From the NCBI GenBank assembly GCA_903882745.1, contig CAIRYG010000003.1, forward strand, positions 124,001-188,000: a DNA stretch of 64,000 bases. The letters run 5' to 3'. Source of the DNA: an uncultured Gemmatimonadota bacterium. Its GTDB lineage: Bacteria > Gemmatimonadota > Gemmatimonadetes > Gemmatimonadales > Gemmatimonadaceae. Positions within the stretch are counted from its first letter, which is position 1. Every line of letters begins with the position of its first letter. The notes beneath the pieces were generated by a model, which saw nothing but the letters and a program-made list of their open reading frames with translations, did no database searches and was not told the DNA's origin. A program made the position numbers and the translations under genes. Shown here one piece after another: positions 1-9,974 of this stretch.

Positions 1-143
1 GACATGATGGCGGGTCCAATCGACCGGAAGTGAAGCTTATTGAATTCCTCGGCCACCGGTGCGCTCTGCGCGCTGAGCGATGCGGTGACGAGGGCGAATG
101 CCGAGGCGAGGCTCAGCCAAGCGCGAGATGCTGGGACGTGCAT
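1..143 (-). CDS. N-terminus of a secreted VPS10/sortilin-like BNR-repeat protein (truncated by window edge)
   Basis: Reverse strand from ATG at 143 reads MHVPASRAWLSLASAFALVTASLSAQSAPVAEEFNKLHFRSIGPAIMS: signal peptide plus the RSIGPAIMSG-type start seen in BNR/sortilin-like proteins. Not in the ORF track because it runs off the window. Confidence 0.7.
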   Translation of the reverse strand, partial: MHVPASRAWLSLASAFALVTASLSAQSAPVAEEFNKLHFRSIGPAIM

Positions 144-227
144 GAAGAGCTCCAAGGGGGATGGAGAGGAGGACCAACACTCAAAAGTACGAAGAATCGA
201 GGGACGACGTTGGACGGACGGCCGCGA

Positions 228-2870
228 CTACGGAGACTTGGTGCTCGGCCCGGTTTCCGGCCACACGACCGCAATACGACGCGCACGCTCGTTGCCGAGT
301 TGCACCTCAACGCTGTACGTGCCGGTCGGGGCGTCATCAAGACGGCCACCGGGGACCTGCACCTGCAAATCCCAGAACAGGGTGTTCATCCCCGCCGTGA
401 CACTTGTCTCGATACGCCGCAGCTCACGTCCCGAGACGTCAGTCACGGTAATGGTCGCCATGCCCGCTGTCGCACTGGTCAGTTGCATACGCACCGCGCG
501 ACGTCCCCGACGACTCCCGGGGACCGTCTCCCACGGGAAGGGATCGGCGTTCACGGGACGGATCGGATACAGAAAGAGCCCGGTCGGATGCGCGCTGCGA
601 TCGCGGATGGGGTCGAGATCGAGCACCCACGCACCGCGCCCATATGTTCCAATCACCAACTCACGCTCGCGCGTTTGGATCGTGAGATCCATCACCGCGG
701 TCGTCGGCAGCAAAGCGCTGAGCGATTCCCATCGCGCACCGCGGTCGCGCGACACGTACACGCCAAGGTCGGTTCCCACATAGAGAATCGCCGAATCGGT
801 GGGATCCTCCTTGATCACATTCACCGCTTCCTGTGGCAGATTCCCGGCAATCGAGCGCCAGGTGCGCCCAGTGTCGGTCGACGCGTACACATAGGGACGC
901 GTGTCGTCTTCGCGGAACCCGGTAAGGCTCGCGTAAATCGTCCCTGCGTTCTTCGCGGAAAATGTCACGCGGCTCACCCACTTTCGGGGGAGGCCACTGT
1001 CGATCGCGCGCCAGTTCGCCCCGTCGTCCGTAGACAGCCAGAGATGTCCCCCTTCGGTGCCGCCGGCCAGCATACCGCGCACGAGCGGGGACTCGGTGAG
1101 CATCGTAAACGCACCGGTCGGCACGGTCGCGCGATCGCCACCGGCGGGATCGCCGAGGTCGGGGCTCACGACAGTCCAGTTGTCGCCACGATCGGTGGAC
1201 TTGAGCACCTCATTTCCCGCGGCGTACAGCGTGCGCGGATTATGCGGCGAGATAAAGAACGGTGTGTACCAGCTGAAGCGCACCGACGGAGCACCGCGCG
1301 GCGCACGAGGGCGGATGTCCACCGTCGACGGTCCACTGGTGAGCACCGAGCTGCCGGTAATATCCATGCGCATCATCGCGCCGTTTTGATGCTCGTAATA
1401 GACGATCCGGTCGTCGGTGGGATCGATCAGCGTCACGTAGCTGTCGCCGCCCGTCCACCGATCGAGGTAGACGCTCTTCCACTGATCAGGGATCGCGTCG
1501 TCGAGCGAATTCGTGCTTGGCCCGTACACCGCCGCGTCATCCTGCGTGCCGGCGAAGATCCGGTACGGCGAGTGGTCGTCCGTCGACACAAAGTACATCT
1601 GCGCGACGGGGATGTTGTTGAGATGCAACCAACTCTCGCCCGCATCGTACGACATGAACAGTCCGCCGTCGTTGCCGAGCAGGAGGCGGTCGGGGTTCGC
1701 AGGATCGATGACCAGTTCGTGGTGATCGAGATGCAGCGCGCGCCCTGGGGTGTCTTGCACGCGGAGGATTTTATCGCCCAGTCGCCGCCAGGTGGCACCG
1801 CCGTCAAACGACTGGAAGGCGCGATTGCCGAGAATGTAGAGGTGCTTGGCGTTGCGCGGATCGACGCGAACATCGGCAAACTTCCATCCGAACACGCCGA
1901 AAACCTCGTAGAGATCTTCCGTGTTGGCTTTGCGCCAATGCGCACCGCGATCATCGGAGCGATACACTTCGCCGCCAATGTAGGGACGGCCCGTGACGTT
2001 GGTTGGTGCTCGGTTATCGAGGAACAGATAGAGCACGCGTGGATCACTCGGCGCGACATCAATATTGGCGCGCCCTAACGGACCCGCGGGGAGTCCATTG
2101 GTGACACGCGCCCACGTGGTGCCACCGTCGCGTGAGACGAAGAGTCCGCCGCGTGTGCCTTGCTCAATGCGCCAACCCCACGCGTAGAGCGACTGCGGAT
2201 CGCGCGGATCCATGACGAGATCAACAACGCCCGTGGAGTCGTCGATGAACAACACTTTCTTCCAGTGCGCGCCGCCGTCGGTGGTGCGATACACACCGCG
2301 ATCGGGATTCGGGGTCCACTGGCGTCCCATCGCCGCGACATACACGATGTTCGGGTCGGACGGATGGATCAGCACTTTTGCGATGTGCTGTGTTTCGGCG
2401 AGTCCCATGGAGCGCCACGAGTCGCCTCCATTCACCGACTTGAATACACCACTGCCACCGTAGGCGTAGCCCGCAAAGCGTGGTTGTGCCTCGCCCGTGC
2501 CAACCCAAACCGTCTTCGGATCACTCGGCGCGACCGCCACATCACCAATCGCGAAGGCGCTCTCGTGTTCGAAGATCGGCTTCCAGGTGAGGCCGTTGTT
2601 GACTGTCTTCCAGAGATTCCCTGTGCCGACGCCGGCGTAGATCGTGCCGGTGTTTCCGCGCGGGATGGCGATGGCTTCGATCCGTGCGCCGGTTTTCACC
2701 GGACCAACGGCGCGCCACGCGAGGGAGCGGAACGGGGATTGGTCGGCCAGCGTCTTATGCGCTGTCCACGCGGCGGTCCGTTCTGCGGCCGTGGTTGCTT
2801 GCTGTGCAGACGCACTCGCCTGGAGGGCGAGCAACGAGCCGACGAGCAACACAAACCGCGGTCGAATCAT
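228..2870 (-). CDS. secreted sortilin/VPS10-like BNR-repeat (glycosyl-hydrolase-like) protein
   Basis: Repeated SxDGGxTW / STDxGxxW BNR motifs; likely start MIRPRFVLLVGSLLALQASASAQQ (signal peptide) at 2870 rather than the ORF start at 2963. Confidence 0.85.
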   Translation of the reverse strand: MIRPRFVLLVGSLLALQASASAQQATTAAERTAAWTAHKTLADQSPFRSLAWRAVGPVKTGARIEAIAIPRGNTGTIYAGVGTGNLWKTVNNGLTWKPIFEHESAFAIGDVAVAPSDPKTVWVGTGEAQPRFAGYAYGGSGVFKSVNGGDSWRSMGLAETQHIAKVLIHPSDPNIVYVAAMGRQWTPNPDRGVYRTTDGGAHWKKVLFIDDSTGVVDLVMDPRDPQSLYAWGWRIEQGTRGGLFVSRDGGTTWARVTNGLPAGPLGRANIDVAPSDPRVLYLFLDNRAPTNVTGRPYIGGEVYRSDDRGAHWRKANTEDLYEVFGVFGWKFADVRVDPRNAKHLYILGNRAFQSFDGGATWRRLGDKILRVQDTPGRALHLDHHELVIDPANPDRLLLGNDGGLFMSYDAGESWLHLNNIPVAQMYFVSTDDHSPYRIFAGTQDDAAVYGPSTNSLDDAIPDQWKSVYLDRWTGGDSYVTLIDPTDDRIVYYEHQNGAMMRMDITGSSVLTSGPSTVDIRPRAPRGAPSVRFSWYTPFFISPHNPRTLYAAGNEVLKSTDRGDNWTVVSPDLGDPAGGDRATVPTGAFTMLTESPLVRGMLAGGTEGGHLWLSTDDGANWRAIDSGLPRKWVSRVTFSAKNAGTIYASLTGFREDDTRPYVYASTDTGRTWRSIAGNLPQEAVNVIKEDPTDSAILYVGTDLGVYVSRDRGARWESLSALLPTTAVMDLTIQTRERELVIGTYGRGAWVLDLDPIRDRSAHPTGLFLYPIRPVNADPFPWETVPGSRRGRRAVRMQLTSATAGMATITVTDVSGRELRRIETSVTAGMNTLFWDLQVQVPGGRLDDAPTGTYSVEVQLGNERARRIAVVWPETGPSTKSP

Positions 2871-3029
2871 GCCTGTTCCGTGTGCCTCACAAAGGGTGCT
2901 GGTGTTCTCCACCTCTATATAGTGGTAGTTTGCATCGCATTCGTCCATCCATGGGCGACACATTGGGGTGTGGTGGCGAGGGGGTTCGCTGGCACATCGA
3001 GGCTTTTCTGCGATTGGAGCGCCGTATTC

Positions 3030-3971
3030 ATGGAGATTCGTACCGCATTCGTGGTGGGGTTGGCCGCGGTCTCATTGGTGACTTCGCGTGGAGCACCGAG
3101 CGCCTCGGCGAGCGCCTCGGCGAGCGCCACACGGACCGCCCCGTCGACGCAGCTGATCGTCTGCGGGACAGAGGAGCTCTACATTTTGGACATCAGTAGC
3201 ACCGCACCGAAGAAAGTGTGGAGCTGGCGTGCGGCACAGCGCCCCGAGCTTCCCGAGGGGATGCGGCGCAAGTTCCAGACAATCGCCGAGTGCAAGGCTG
3301 TGGAGGGTGGGGCGCGGATCCTGATTACCGCGTCCTCGAATGGTGCGGCGGTGATTGATCGGGCCAGCGGACGCGTGGAGTTCTACGCGACGGCGATGAA
3401 TGCGCATTCCATTGAGCTCTTGCCCGGGAATCGGGTGGTCGTGGCGGCCTCGCATGTGGGGACCGGCCCGGGCGATCGGTTGAGCGTGTACGATGTGGCG
3501 CGGTCGGATGTGGAGCTCTTTCACGTGGACACTCCCTGGCCGCACGGGGTGATTTGGGATGCGCCGCGAAAAATGTTGTGGGCTGATTCGCAGAAAGATG
3601 TGGTGGGATATCGCTTGGCCGACTGGGAGAGCGCGACTCCGCGGCTTGTGGCTGAAGTAGTAGTGCCGTTGCCGGATATCAACGGCCACGACATGATGCC
3701 CGTGCCGGGCACGCCGCTGCTCACCCTGGCGACCGCCGCCCATACCTGGCTGTTCGATCGGGACACGCACACCCTGTCGTTGCATCCCACGCTTGGTGCG
3801 ACGGGCAAGATCAAGTCAATCGACACGGAGCCCGAGTCAAAGCGGGTGGTGTGGATTGGGGCGCAAGGGGAGAGCTGGTGGAGCGACACGCTCCGCTTCT
3901 TGAATCCCGCGGCGGTAGTGCCGGTGCCTGGCGAGAAGATTTATAAGGCGCGGTGGATTGTGGGGCGGTAA
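3030..3971 (+). CDS. secreted DUF6528-like beta-propeller protein
   Basis: MEIRTAFVVGLAAVSLVTSRGAPSASASASASATRT...; start at 3030 is internal to the 603-aa ORF, whose upstream part is antisense to the BNR gene. Confidence 0.65.
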   Translation: MEIRTAFVVGLAAVSLVTSRGAPSASASASASATRTAPSTQLIVCGTEELYILDISSTAPKKVWSWRAAQRPELPEGMRRKFQTIAECKAVEGGARILITASSNGAAVIDRASGRVEFYATAMNAHSIELLPGNRVVVAASHVGTGPGDRLSVYDVARSDVELFHVDTPWPHGVIWDAPRKMLWADSQKDVVGYRLADWESATPRLVAEVVVPLPDINGHDMMPVPGTPLLTLATAAHTWLFDRDTHTLSLHPTLGATGKIKSIDTEPESKRVVWIGAQGESWWSDTLRFLNPAAVVPVPGEKIYKARWIVGR

Positions 3972-4000
3972 GTCAGAGCGCGATACTCTGGCAGCCAACA

Positions 4001-4038
4001 AACACGAACGCCGCGTCTCTCGACGCGGCGTTCGTGTT
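4001..4038. terminator. perfect 17-bp stem hairpin, probable bidirectional terminator between convergent genes
   Basis: aacacgaacgccgcgtc / tctc loop / gacgcggcgttcgtgtt, located between stops of convergent CDSs. Confidence 0.8.
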
Positions 4039-4054
4039 TCGAGTGTTGGCTTTG

Positions 4055-6880
4055 CTATGGCGTGTGTTTCTTGAAATCGGCGCTCATTCGGAAACTGCGA
4101 TCGCCGAGGAGGAACTCGGAGAAGTACTCCGCTTGCAGCTGGAACGCATAGGGTGCCATCGGACCGTAGGCGTGTGGCTGTCCCGGGTAGAGCATGAAGT
4201 CAAAGCGCTTGCCGCTCTGAATGAGCGCGTTGATCAAGCGGATCGTATTGCTCGGGCTCACGTTGTTGTCTTCGTCACCGGTCTCGAGGAGCAGTTTGCC
4301 CTTGAGGTTATTCGCGATGTCGATGTTGGTGGGCACGTAGATCCAGAAGACGCTGTCGGGCACTGCAGCGGCGGTGCCTGTGGCGGTGCCTGTGGCGGTG
4401 CCGGTGGCGGTGCGGCCACCCGTCACATTCCCGCCACGACCGGCGGCGCCAACACCACCGCGCCCAGCGCCCGTGCCGGTGCCACGTCCACCACCGAACT
4501 CGGTGGTGGCGATCGCGGCGCCCGCCGCGAAATCTGCCGAACGCCCCTTCGACCGCGCCTCTGCTGTCAGACGCGCGGTGTCGGACGCTGCGACCCACTT
4601 CAGCCCGTGGTACTGCTCCGACCAGTTGTTGTTGTAGATGTTGTTGTCGTGGTTGCCCGATTCACTCACACCCACCTTGAAGAACTCGTTGTACGGTGGG
4701 AGGAGCATCGCCGCCGCGGTCAGGAAGCCGCCGCCCGAGTGGCCGAAGATTCCCACGCGGTCGATGTCGATCCACTTGTGGCGCGAGGCCAGCTGTTCGA
4801 TTCCCGTCTTCTTGTCGGCCAGCGCGTAGTCGCGCATATCGAAGTAGCCGAAGTCCTGATACATGCTCGACCGCGCGGGTGTCCCGCCGCGATTGCCAAT
4901 CTGGATCACAATGAAACCCAGCTGCGCGAGCTGCTGCGGTCCCGCCGTGGCATTGAAGGTGCCGGTCACTGACTCGGTTTGCGGCCCCGGATACACATTC
5001 GCGATGACGGGATACTTCTTGGTTGAGTCGAAGTCGAACGGCTTCCACATATTGCCGAAAATCTTCGTGACGCCATCGGCCGCGAGTGTTTGGAAGGTCT
5101 CGGGATACTTCCATCCCGCTTCCGTGAGGCGCGAGAGGTCAGCGGTTTCGAGATCGAGCACAACCTTGCCGGTGGTTCCATCGCGCAACTGCACACGCGG
5201 CACTGTGTCGACGCGCGAGGACTGATCGACGATCCACCGGAAGTTCTCCGAGCGCGTGGAGGCGTGCGACGCATTGCCCGGATCCATCAACGTGATCGCG
5301 CCATCGGCGAGGCTCACACGATACAGATGCGTGTTGTAGAGATTCTCCCCGGGCTCGCGACCCTGGCCGCGGATGTAGGCAACACCCTTTACGCTGTCGA
5401 TGCCGACCACCGCGTCGGCGCGCCATTCGCCTGACGTCAACTGCCGCTTGAGGGTGCCGTCGTAGCTATACAGATAGTAGTGACCCCAGCCATCGCGCTC
5501 AGAGAACCAGAGGAAATCACCACCGGCCTTCACGTAGATCGGCGTCTGCAGTTCCAGTGATCCGAAGTCACCCTTCGTGTCGCTCAACAACACCTTGCTT
5601 TTGCCGGTCGCGACATCGAGCTCTACGAACTCGACATTGCGCTGCAAGCGGTCGCGACGCACCACGCGAATGGTTGAGCTGTTCTTCCCCATCCAGTAGC
5701 TCGCCGGCGCAGCAGCGCCGCCAGCGCCACCGGCACGTCCCCCCTGCTGCGTTACCCCAACCTGACCGGAGGCGACAATGCGCTGATCACGCCAGCGGTC
5801 GAGCGGCGCCTTCTTGGCTTCTTTTTCGCCGCGCACATACGTCCAGAGCTCGGGCTTTGGAATGCTGTCTTCGCCAGGCATTGGGTACGCGTACTGCATG
5901 AGCGTGGGGCGCGGTGTCGTGAGCGAACGGACCAAAAACATATTCTTCACGCCGCGATTGTCGGTGCGGGTGATGTGGAACGCTTTCGAGTCGAGTGACC
6001 AGACCAGCGCCGGCCGCGACGGACGCGCGGCAGCAGCGGCTTGATCGAGCGTCTCGTCGAGCATCTGCTGCGTCGAGTCCTGCTGCCCGCCGCGACCGCT
6101 GCCCACGGCAAAGGTGAACTTCTCGATCCCGTCGCGCGTGATCTGCACGGTGTCGCCCTTGGCTTTTTCCCACAGGTACAGATTGTGGTTGCGCGCAAAC
6201 ACGAACGCCGAGCTATCGGGGGCCCAGTTTCGAACATCAGGCGCCGCACCGCGACCTCCGGCGGCCGCGCCTCCGCGACCACCACCACCGCCCGCGCGTC
6301 CACCCCCGACGCCAACGGCCGCATCGACTTCTTCATCCTTGGTCATCAGCGAGTCTTGGGCACCGCGGAATAGCCCGAGGCTAGTCAATGTTTCGGTCGC
6401 GATGTTCCAGTTGTAGCGCGTGCTATCAACGGCGAAGCGAAGGTGTTTGTGATCCTTGGTGATGTTCACGATCGTGAACAGTTCGTTGAGTGCAAAGGCG
6501 TCGACTGCCTTTTTGCGAAGCACCGTGAGCTGTGCGGCCATCTTGGCCTGATCAAAGAGCGGCTTCTTGGTGCGTGTGGCCGCGTTCACGAGATACCAGT
6601 GCTCGCCCGTATGGTCGCGCCAGCTGTAAAAGAGCGAATCGCTCTGCCCAATCCAGCGCGGCGTGACGGTCGTGCTGTAGGTCAGCAGGCGCGCGTTCGC
6701 GGTGCTGAACTTCTCAAAGAGCGCCCAGTTCGCCTGCGGACCGTTTGGGTTCGGCGGAAGCGCCTGCGCGTGGGCGCGTGTCGTCGAGGCGGCTGTTACC
6801 GCGGACGCGGCAATCATGATGCCGATCGCGTGGCGAAGAATCGGCCGAGCGGTGGCGATGAAGTGTCGGGGCGATGCCAT
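4055..6880 (-). CDS. S9 family prolyl oligopeptidase (DPP-IV-like), secreted
   Basis: GHSGGGFLTAAAMLLP nucleophile elbow, C-terminal QPHAY histidine, N-terminal beta-propeller; start likely MASPRHFIATARPILRHA at 6880. Confidence 0.85.
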   Translation of the reverse strand: MASPRHFIATARPILRHAIGIMIAASAVTAASTTRAHAQALPPNPNGPQANWALFEKFSTANARLLTYSTTVTPRWIGQSDSLFYSWRDHTGEHWYLVNAATRTKKPLFDQAKMAAQLTVLRKKAVDAFALNELFTIVNITKDHKHLRFAVDSTRYNWNIATETLTSLGLFRGAQDSLMTKDEEVDAAVGVGGGRAGGGGGRGGAAAGGRGAAPDVRNWAPDSSAFVFARNHNLYLWEKAKGDTVQITRDGIEKFTFAVGSGRGGQQDSTQQMLDETLDQAAAAARPSRPALVWSLDSKAFHITRTDNRGVKNMFLVRSLTTPRPTLMQYAYPMPGEDSIPKPELWTYVRGEKEAKKAPLDRWRDQRIVASGQVGVTQQGGRAGGAGGAAAPASYWMGKNSSTIRVVRRDRLQRNVEFVELDVATGKSKVLLSDTKGDFGSLELQTPIYVKAGGDFLWFSERDGWGHYYLYSYDGTLKRQLTSGEWRADAVVGIDSVKGVAYIRGQGREPGENLYNTHLYRVSLADGAITLMDPGNASHASTRSENFRWIVDQSSRVDTVPRVQLRDGTTGKVVLDLETADLSRLTEAGWKYPETFQTLAADGVTKIFGNMWKPFDFDSTKKYPVIANVYPGPQTESVTGTFNATAGPQQLAQLGFIVIQIGNRGGTPARSSMYQDFGYFDMRDYALADKKTGIEQLASRHKWIDIDRVGIFGHSGGGFLTAAAMLLPPYNEFFKVGVSESGNHDNNIYNNNWSEQYHGLKWVAASDTARLTAEARSKGRSADFAAGAAIATTEFGGGRGTGTGAGRGGVGAAGRGGNVTGGRTATGTATGTATGTAAAVPDSVFWIYVPTNIDIANNLKGKLLLETGDEDNNVSPSNTIRLINALIQSGKRFDFMLYPGQPHAYGPMAPYAFQLQAEYFSEFLLGDRSFRMSADFKKHTP

Positions 6881-7046
6881 ACCGAATGTTCCTGCGAGAG
6901 ATGCCAACCAGACATTGTCGCAAGACAACTGTCGTGCCCCGAACGGTCGGCGTGATGAAAGGGGCAAAATCATGATCACCGTGCTCCAGCACCGACACGG
7001 AGTGGTGTGACGGTGCATCGTTACGGCACAGCGTTACGGCACAGCG

Positions 7047-7718
7047 TTACGGCGCTGGCCGGCGGTACAGCCCGACGAGCGTGCCCTTGGCGCGCACATG
7101 CGTTTTCATGGCATCCATCACCGATTCGCGTGTCGGCAGCGTCTGCTGCCCGGCCGCCTGCACATTGATGTTGATATCGAGCGCGTAGAGCTCAAACACA
7201 TAGTGATGCGCCGGGCCGGTGGACGGCGCGGCGGGACCACGGTAGTACGGGCCACTCACACTGAGCTGACGCACCGTTGCGCCGCCACGACCACCGCTAG
7301 CCGCCGCGGGCAGACCAGGGATCGTGAGCGTGGTGCCCTGCGGCAACCCTTCGGGAAGCGCTGTGACCGAACCCGGAATCCCCCACACCATCCAATGCAT
7401 GGTGTCCGTCGTGCCGTCACCGGTCACGGCGTCGGCGTCGTGCACGAGCAGCACGTAGCTGACGACAGAATCCGGCTGGCCACTCCAGGTCAGTGCCGGC
7501 GACACATCGCGTCCGGCCTGCGCATGCTTCTCGGGGATCATTCCGCCATCGCGGAACGCCGACGAGGTGAGCGTCATGATCCGAATCGCGCCGCGGCCAC
7601 CGCCGCCGCTACGTGCGGCGGCCGCTGGCGCCTGCCCCTGCAGACTTGTTGCGGCACTCAGCACCAGTGCCGTCAACGCCACCACACCACGTGTCACAAC
7701 CGTCACAGTCCGTGTCAT
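7047..7718 (-). CDS. YbhB/YbcL-family PEBP-like protein, secreted
   Basis: LTSSAFRDGGMIPEKHAQAGRDVSPALTWSGQPDSVVSYVLLVHDADAV...HHYVFELYALD; start MTRTVTVVTRG at 7718. Confidence 0.85.
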   Translation of the reverse strand: MTRTVTVVTRGVVALTALVLSAATSLQGQAPAAAARSGGGGRGAIRIMTLTSSAFRDGGMIPEKHAQAGRDVSPALTWSGQPDSVVSYVLLVHDADAVTGDGTTDTMHWMVWGIPGSVTALPEGLPQGTTLTIPGLPAAASGGRGGATVRQLSVSGPYYRGPAAPSTGPAHHYVFELYALDININVQAAGQQTLPTRESVMDAMKTHVRAKGTLVGLYRRPAP

Positions 7719-7729
7719 TGTTGGATTCC

Positions 7730-8641
7730 TCACTTGAATGACGACGGCTGGACTTTCCGCCAGGCATCGTAGCGCATGCGGAGCGTCTTCACAGGATTCA
7801 GATTTTCGCCAGCCTTGATCACGTTCGGCCCTCCCTGCTCGGGCTGCGTCACCGTGATGTACATGCTGTAGTTGCCGTTGTTGTGCGCCCAAGTGGAGTC
7901 CGACATCCGCAGCGCGCCTTCGCCCGCCTTATCGCCCTTCTCGGCCATCAGCATATACGCGACGTACGCGGTCCGTCCTTCGCACGGAATCGCCGGCATT
8001 GACCCATCCGGCAACGCGGGGCAGGTGCAGCGGCTGTCGCCGCCGAACTTGTCCGCTGTCTCGAGCGCGGCCATCACACGGTCGGTGATCGCACCGTTGG
8101 TGTTGAGGAATGCGCGCACCGCGTTCGGAATCACTTCACCCGGACGCAGAATGTTGCCCTGAATCGAATAGAAGATCTGCGTGCCCGGCACCTGGCCGTG
8201 AATGTCCTGTGACACGTAGCCATTGGTCAGGCCCGAGTGGCCGGCCATGCGCCCCTTGAGATCGACAATGCCAAACTGCCGCGACTGGTACGCGGGGTCG
8301 GCACTGAGCAGCTCAATAATGCGCTTGGGGTCTGTCCCCTTCTTGAGCTCCTCAAACACCAGCATCTGGTTGGCATGCGTGCCATCAACGCCGGCCTGAC
8401 AGGCGGCAACGCCGAGTCCGGGCACGACCACCGCCTGCACGCCCATCAGAAAGCGATCGTTGTTGTTTACGCAGGTCGCTGACGCGATCACGATGCGGCC
8501 CGTTGCCATGTCCACCGCAATGACCGACCAGGTGGCGTGCGCAAGATTCGGGAGTGCCGCAACAAGGGCGGTGCCGACCACAATGCTCCGGACGGCTCGC
8601 AAGAGAGAGGATATTTTCATTCCCAGAAAGTGTCGAATCAC
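7730..8641 (-). CDS. DUF1028 (Ntn-hydrolase-like) secreted protein; 5' end remodelled by island insertion
   Basis: TWSVIAVDMATGRIVIASATCV...QAGVDGTHANQML; either GTG at 8641 (island-derived, preceded by AAGGAG) or ATG at 8620 (MKISSLL). Confidence 0.8.
   Translation of the reverse strand: MIRHFLGMKISSLLRAVRSIVVGTALVAALPNLAHATWSVIAVDMATGRIVIASATCVNNNDRFLMGVQAVVVPGLGVAACQAGVDGTHANQMLVFEELKKGTDPKRIIELLSADPAYQSRQFGIVDLKGRMAGHSGLTNGYVSQDIHGQVPGTQIFYSIQGNILRPGEVIPNAVRAFLNTNGAITDRVMAALETADKFGGDSRCTCPALPDGSMPAIPCEGRTAYVAYMLMAEKGDKAGEGALRMSDSTWAHNNGNYSMYITVTQPEQGGPNVIKAGENLNPVKTLRMRYDAWRKVQPSSFK
8617..8635. repeat. left copy of 19-bp direct repeat (att-like), tcattcccagaaagtgtcg
   Basis: Identical to 12645-12663; located exactly at the AT-rich/GC-rich boundary. 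Confidence 0.9.
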
Positions 8642-8713
8642 GTAACTCCTTGATATATAATCAGTTAGAGGCTGTTACTTGTAGCTGAATAGTAAATGTG
8701 ATAGTATTTCTAT

Positions 8714-9904
8714 ATGAAAGGTGCACACAGACTGTCACGGATCAAGAACAGCGCACGCACTGAATATGGTGCCTACTTGATTCAATGCACAACCCGATTC
8801 TCGCAGTGCAAACGACTGCAGCTGTCGACGAGCATTTATCCTGACACCAAAAATGCGGCAACGATTATCGCTGAGATGAAGCTGATGTTGAAGGAACTGA
8901 ATCGCGAAGGCAGAGTTGAGCAGCTGCTGCAGCTGCGCGAGCAAAAGGTGAAACTCATTGATTTATACAGCGCATGGAAAAAAGGCAAAGCGCATTTGCT
9001 TCAAGGCAATGAACAGAACAATCTGTTAGCTGAACTAGACGAATATAGAAAAACGAGTGGCTTATCTCTGACGACAACAAAAACAAGTGCGTACGTTATT
9101 CGCAGCTACCAAACTCGCGGCTTTATCCGTGAGACTCATACGCTGAGCGACTTACCGCATATCGTTCAGAAGCTGCAACATCATTTTTCAAAAGCAAAAA
9201 AGCATGACATGTTCAATTACTCGCGTCAGCATTTTCTTGCTTTTCTTCACAAGCACTGTGGTCATTCCAAACAATCGTCGCTGTATTTGTCGGTGCAGAA
9301 CATTGAGAGCTTGCGAATCACGAACAGAAAACCACATCACCCTTTCGCAACACCGCGCGAGTTGTTTGACATTTGCGAGCAGATTACTAAGCTGTCGCGC
9401 ATAACACCTGTCACCAAGCTGCTTTACACCGATTGTCTAAAGATGATGACGCTTCACGCATTTCGACCCAGTGAATTTCTTGAGCTGAAATGGGAGCGTG
9501 ATAAAGCAACTGGGCATCTAAGAATAACGGGCACCAAAACAGCGCAATCAAATCGAGTGGTCCCGTCACTTCTGTATCCAAAGCATTACAATCTGAAAAA
9601 TCTTAGTGAAAGACGAGTCACGCAAAACGCATTAAACAAAGTGCTTCGCAACCTGCATCTACCCCACACCAGCCGAGATTGCCGAAGAACGTTTTCAGTC
9701 TGGGCAGAGAAAGCTGGCATTGAACGAAGTCATATTCTCGCGTATATGGGTCACAAAGGTAGAGAAATGACGGATCTCTATCAGACTCGGGCGATTACAC
9801 GTGATGAACTAGACGTTGATGCGCAGAAGATGAATGCGTTTATTGATGCTGACTTGAAGCGAGTCGAAGTGAAAAAGAAATCTCATTTCGTGCCCACTAC
9901 GTAA
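8714..9904 (+). CDS. tyrosine recombinase/integrase
   Basis: HAFRPSEFLELKWER (Arg I), TGTKTAQSNRVVP (Lys), SRDCRRTFSVWA (box II), YMGHKGREMTDLYQ (H..Y). Confidence 0.88.
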   Translation: MKGAHRLSRIKNSARTEYGAYLIQCTTRFSQCKRLQLSTSIYPDTKNAATIIAEMKLMLKELNREGRVEQLLQLREQKVKLIDLYSAWKKGKAHLLQGNEQNNLLAELDEYRKTSGLSLTTTKTSAYVIRSYQTRGFIRETHTLSDLPHIVQKLQHHFSKAKKHDMFNYSRQHFLAFLHKHCGHSKQSSLYLSVQNIESLRITNRKPHHPFATPRELFDICEQITKLSRITPVTKLLYTDCLKMMTLHAFRPSEFLELKWERDKATGHLRITGTKTAQSNRVVPSLLYPKHYNLKNLSERRVTQNALNKVLRNLHLPHTSRDCRRTFSVWAEKAGIERSHILAYMGHKGREMTDLYQTRAITRDELDVDAQKMNAFIDADLKRVEVKKKSHFVPTT

Positions 9905-9928
9905 GTCGAAATTGACGCACACATACAG

Positions 9929-9957
9929 AAAAGCTCCGATGATGAGTCGGGGCTTTT
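9929..9957 (+). terminator. intrinsic terminator after integrase gene
   Basis: aaaagctccga-tgatgag-tcggggctttt plus T-run; 11-bp stem with one G-U. Confidence 0.8.
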
Positions 9958-9974
9958 TCTATGCACTGCAAGTT

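Noticed and set aside
30-2078. 682-aa plus-strand ORF
   Set aside because: Antisense shadow of the BNR/sortilin-like gene; Arg/His-rich composition without domain motifs, typical of GC-rich spurious ORFs.
2160-3029. N-terminal extension of the 603-aa ORF (2160-3971)
   Set aside because: Overlaps the BNR gene antisense; the real start with signal peptide is at 3030.
3097-3128. Tandem gcgcctcggcga repeat as a regulatory element
   Set aside because: Encodes the ASASASASA linker directly after the signal peptide of the 3030 gene; ordinary low complexity.
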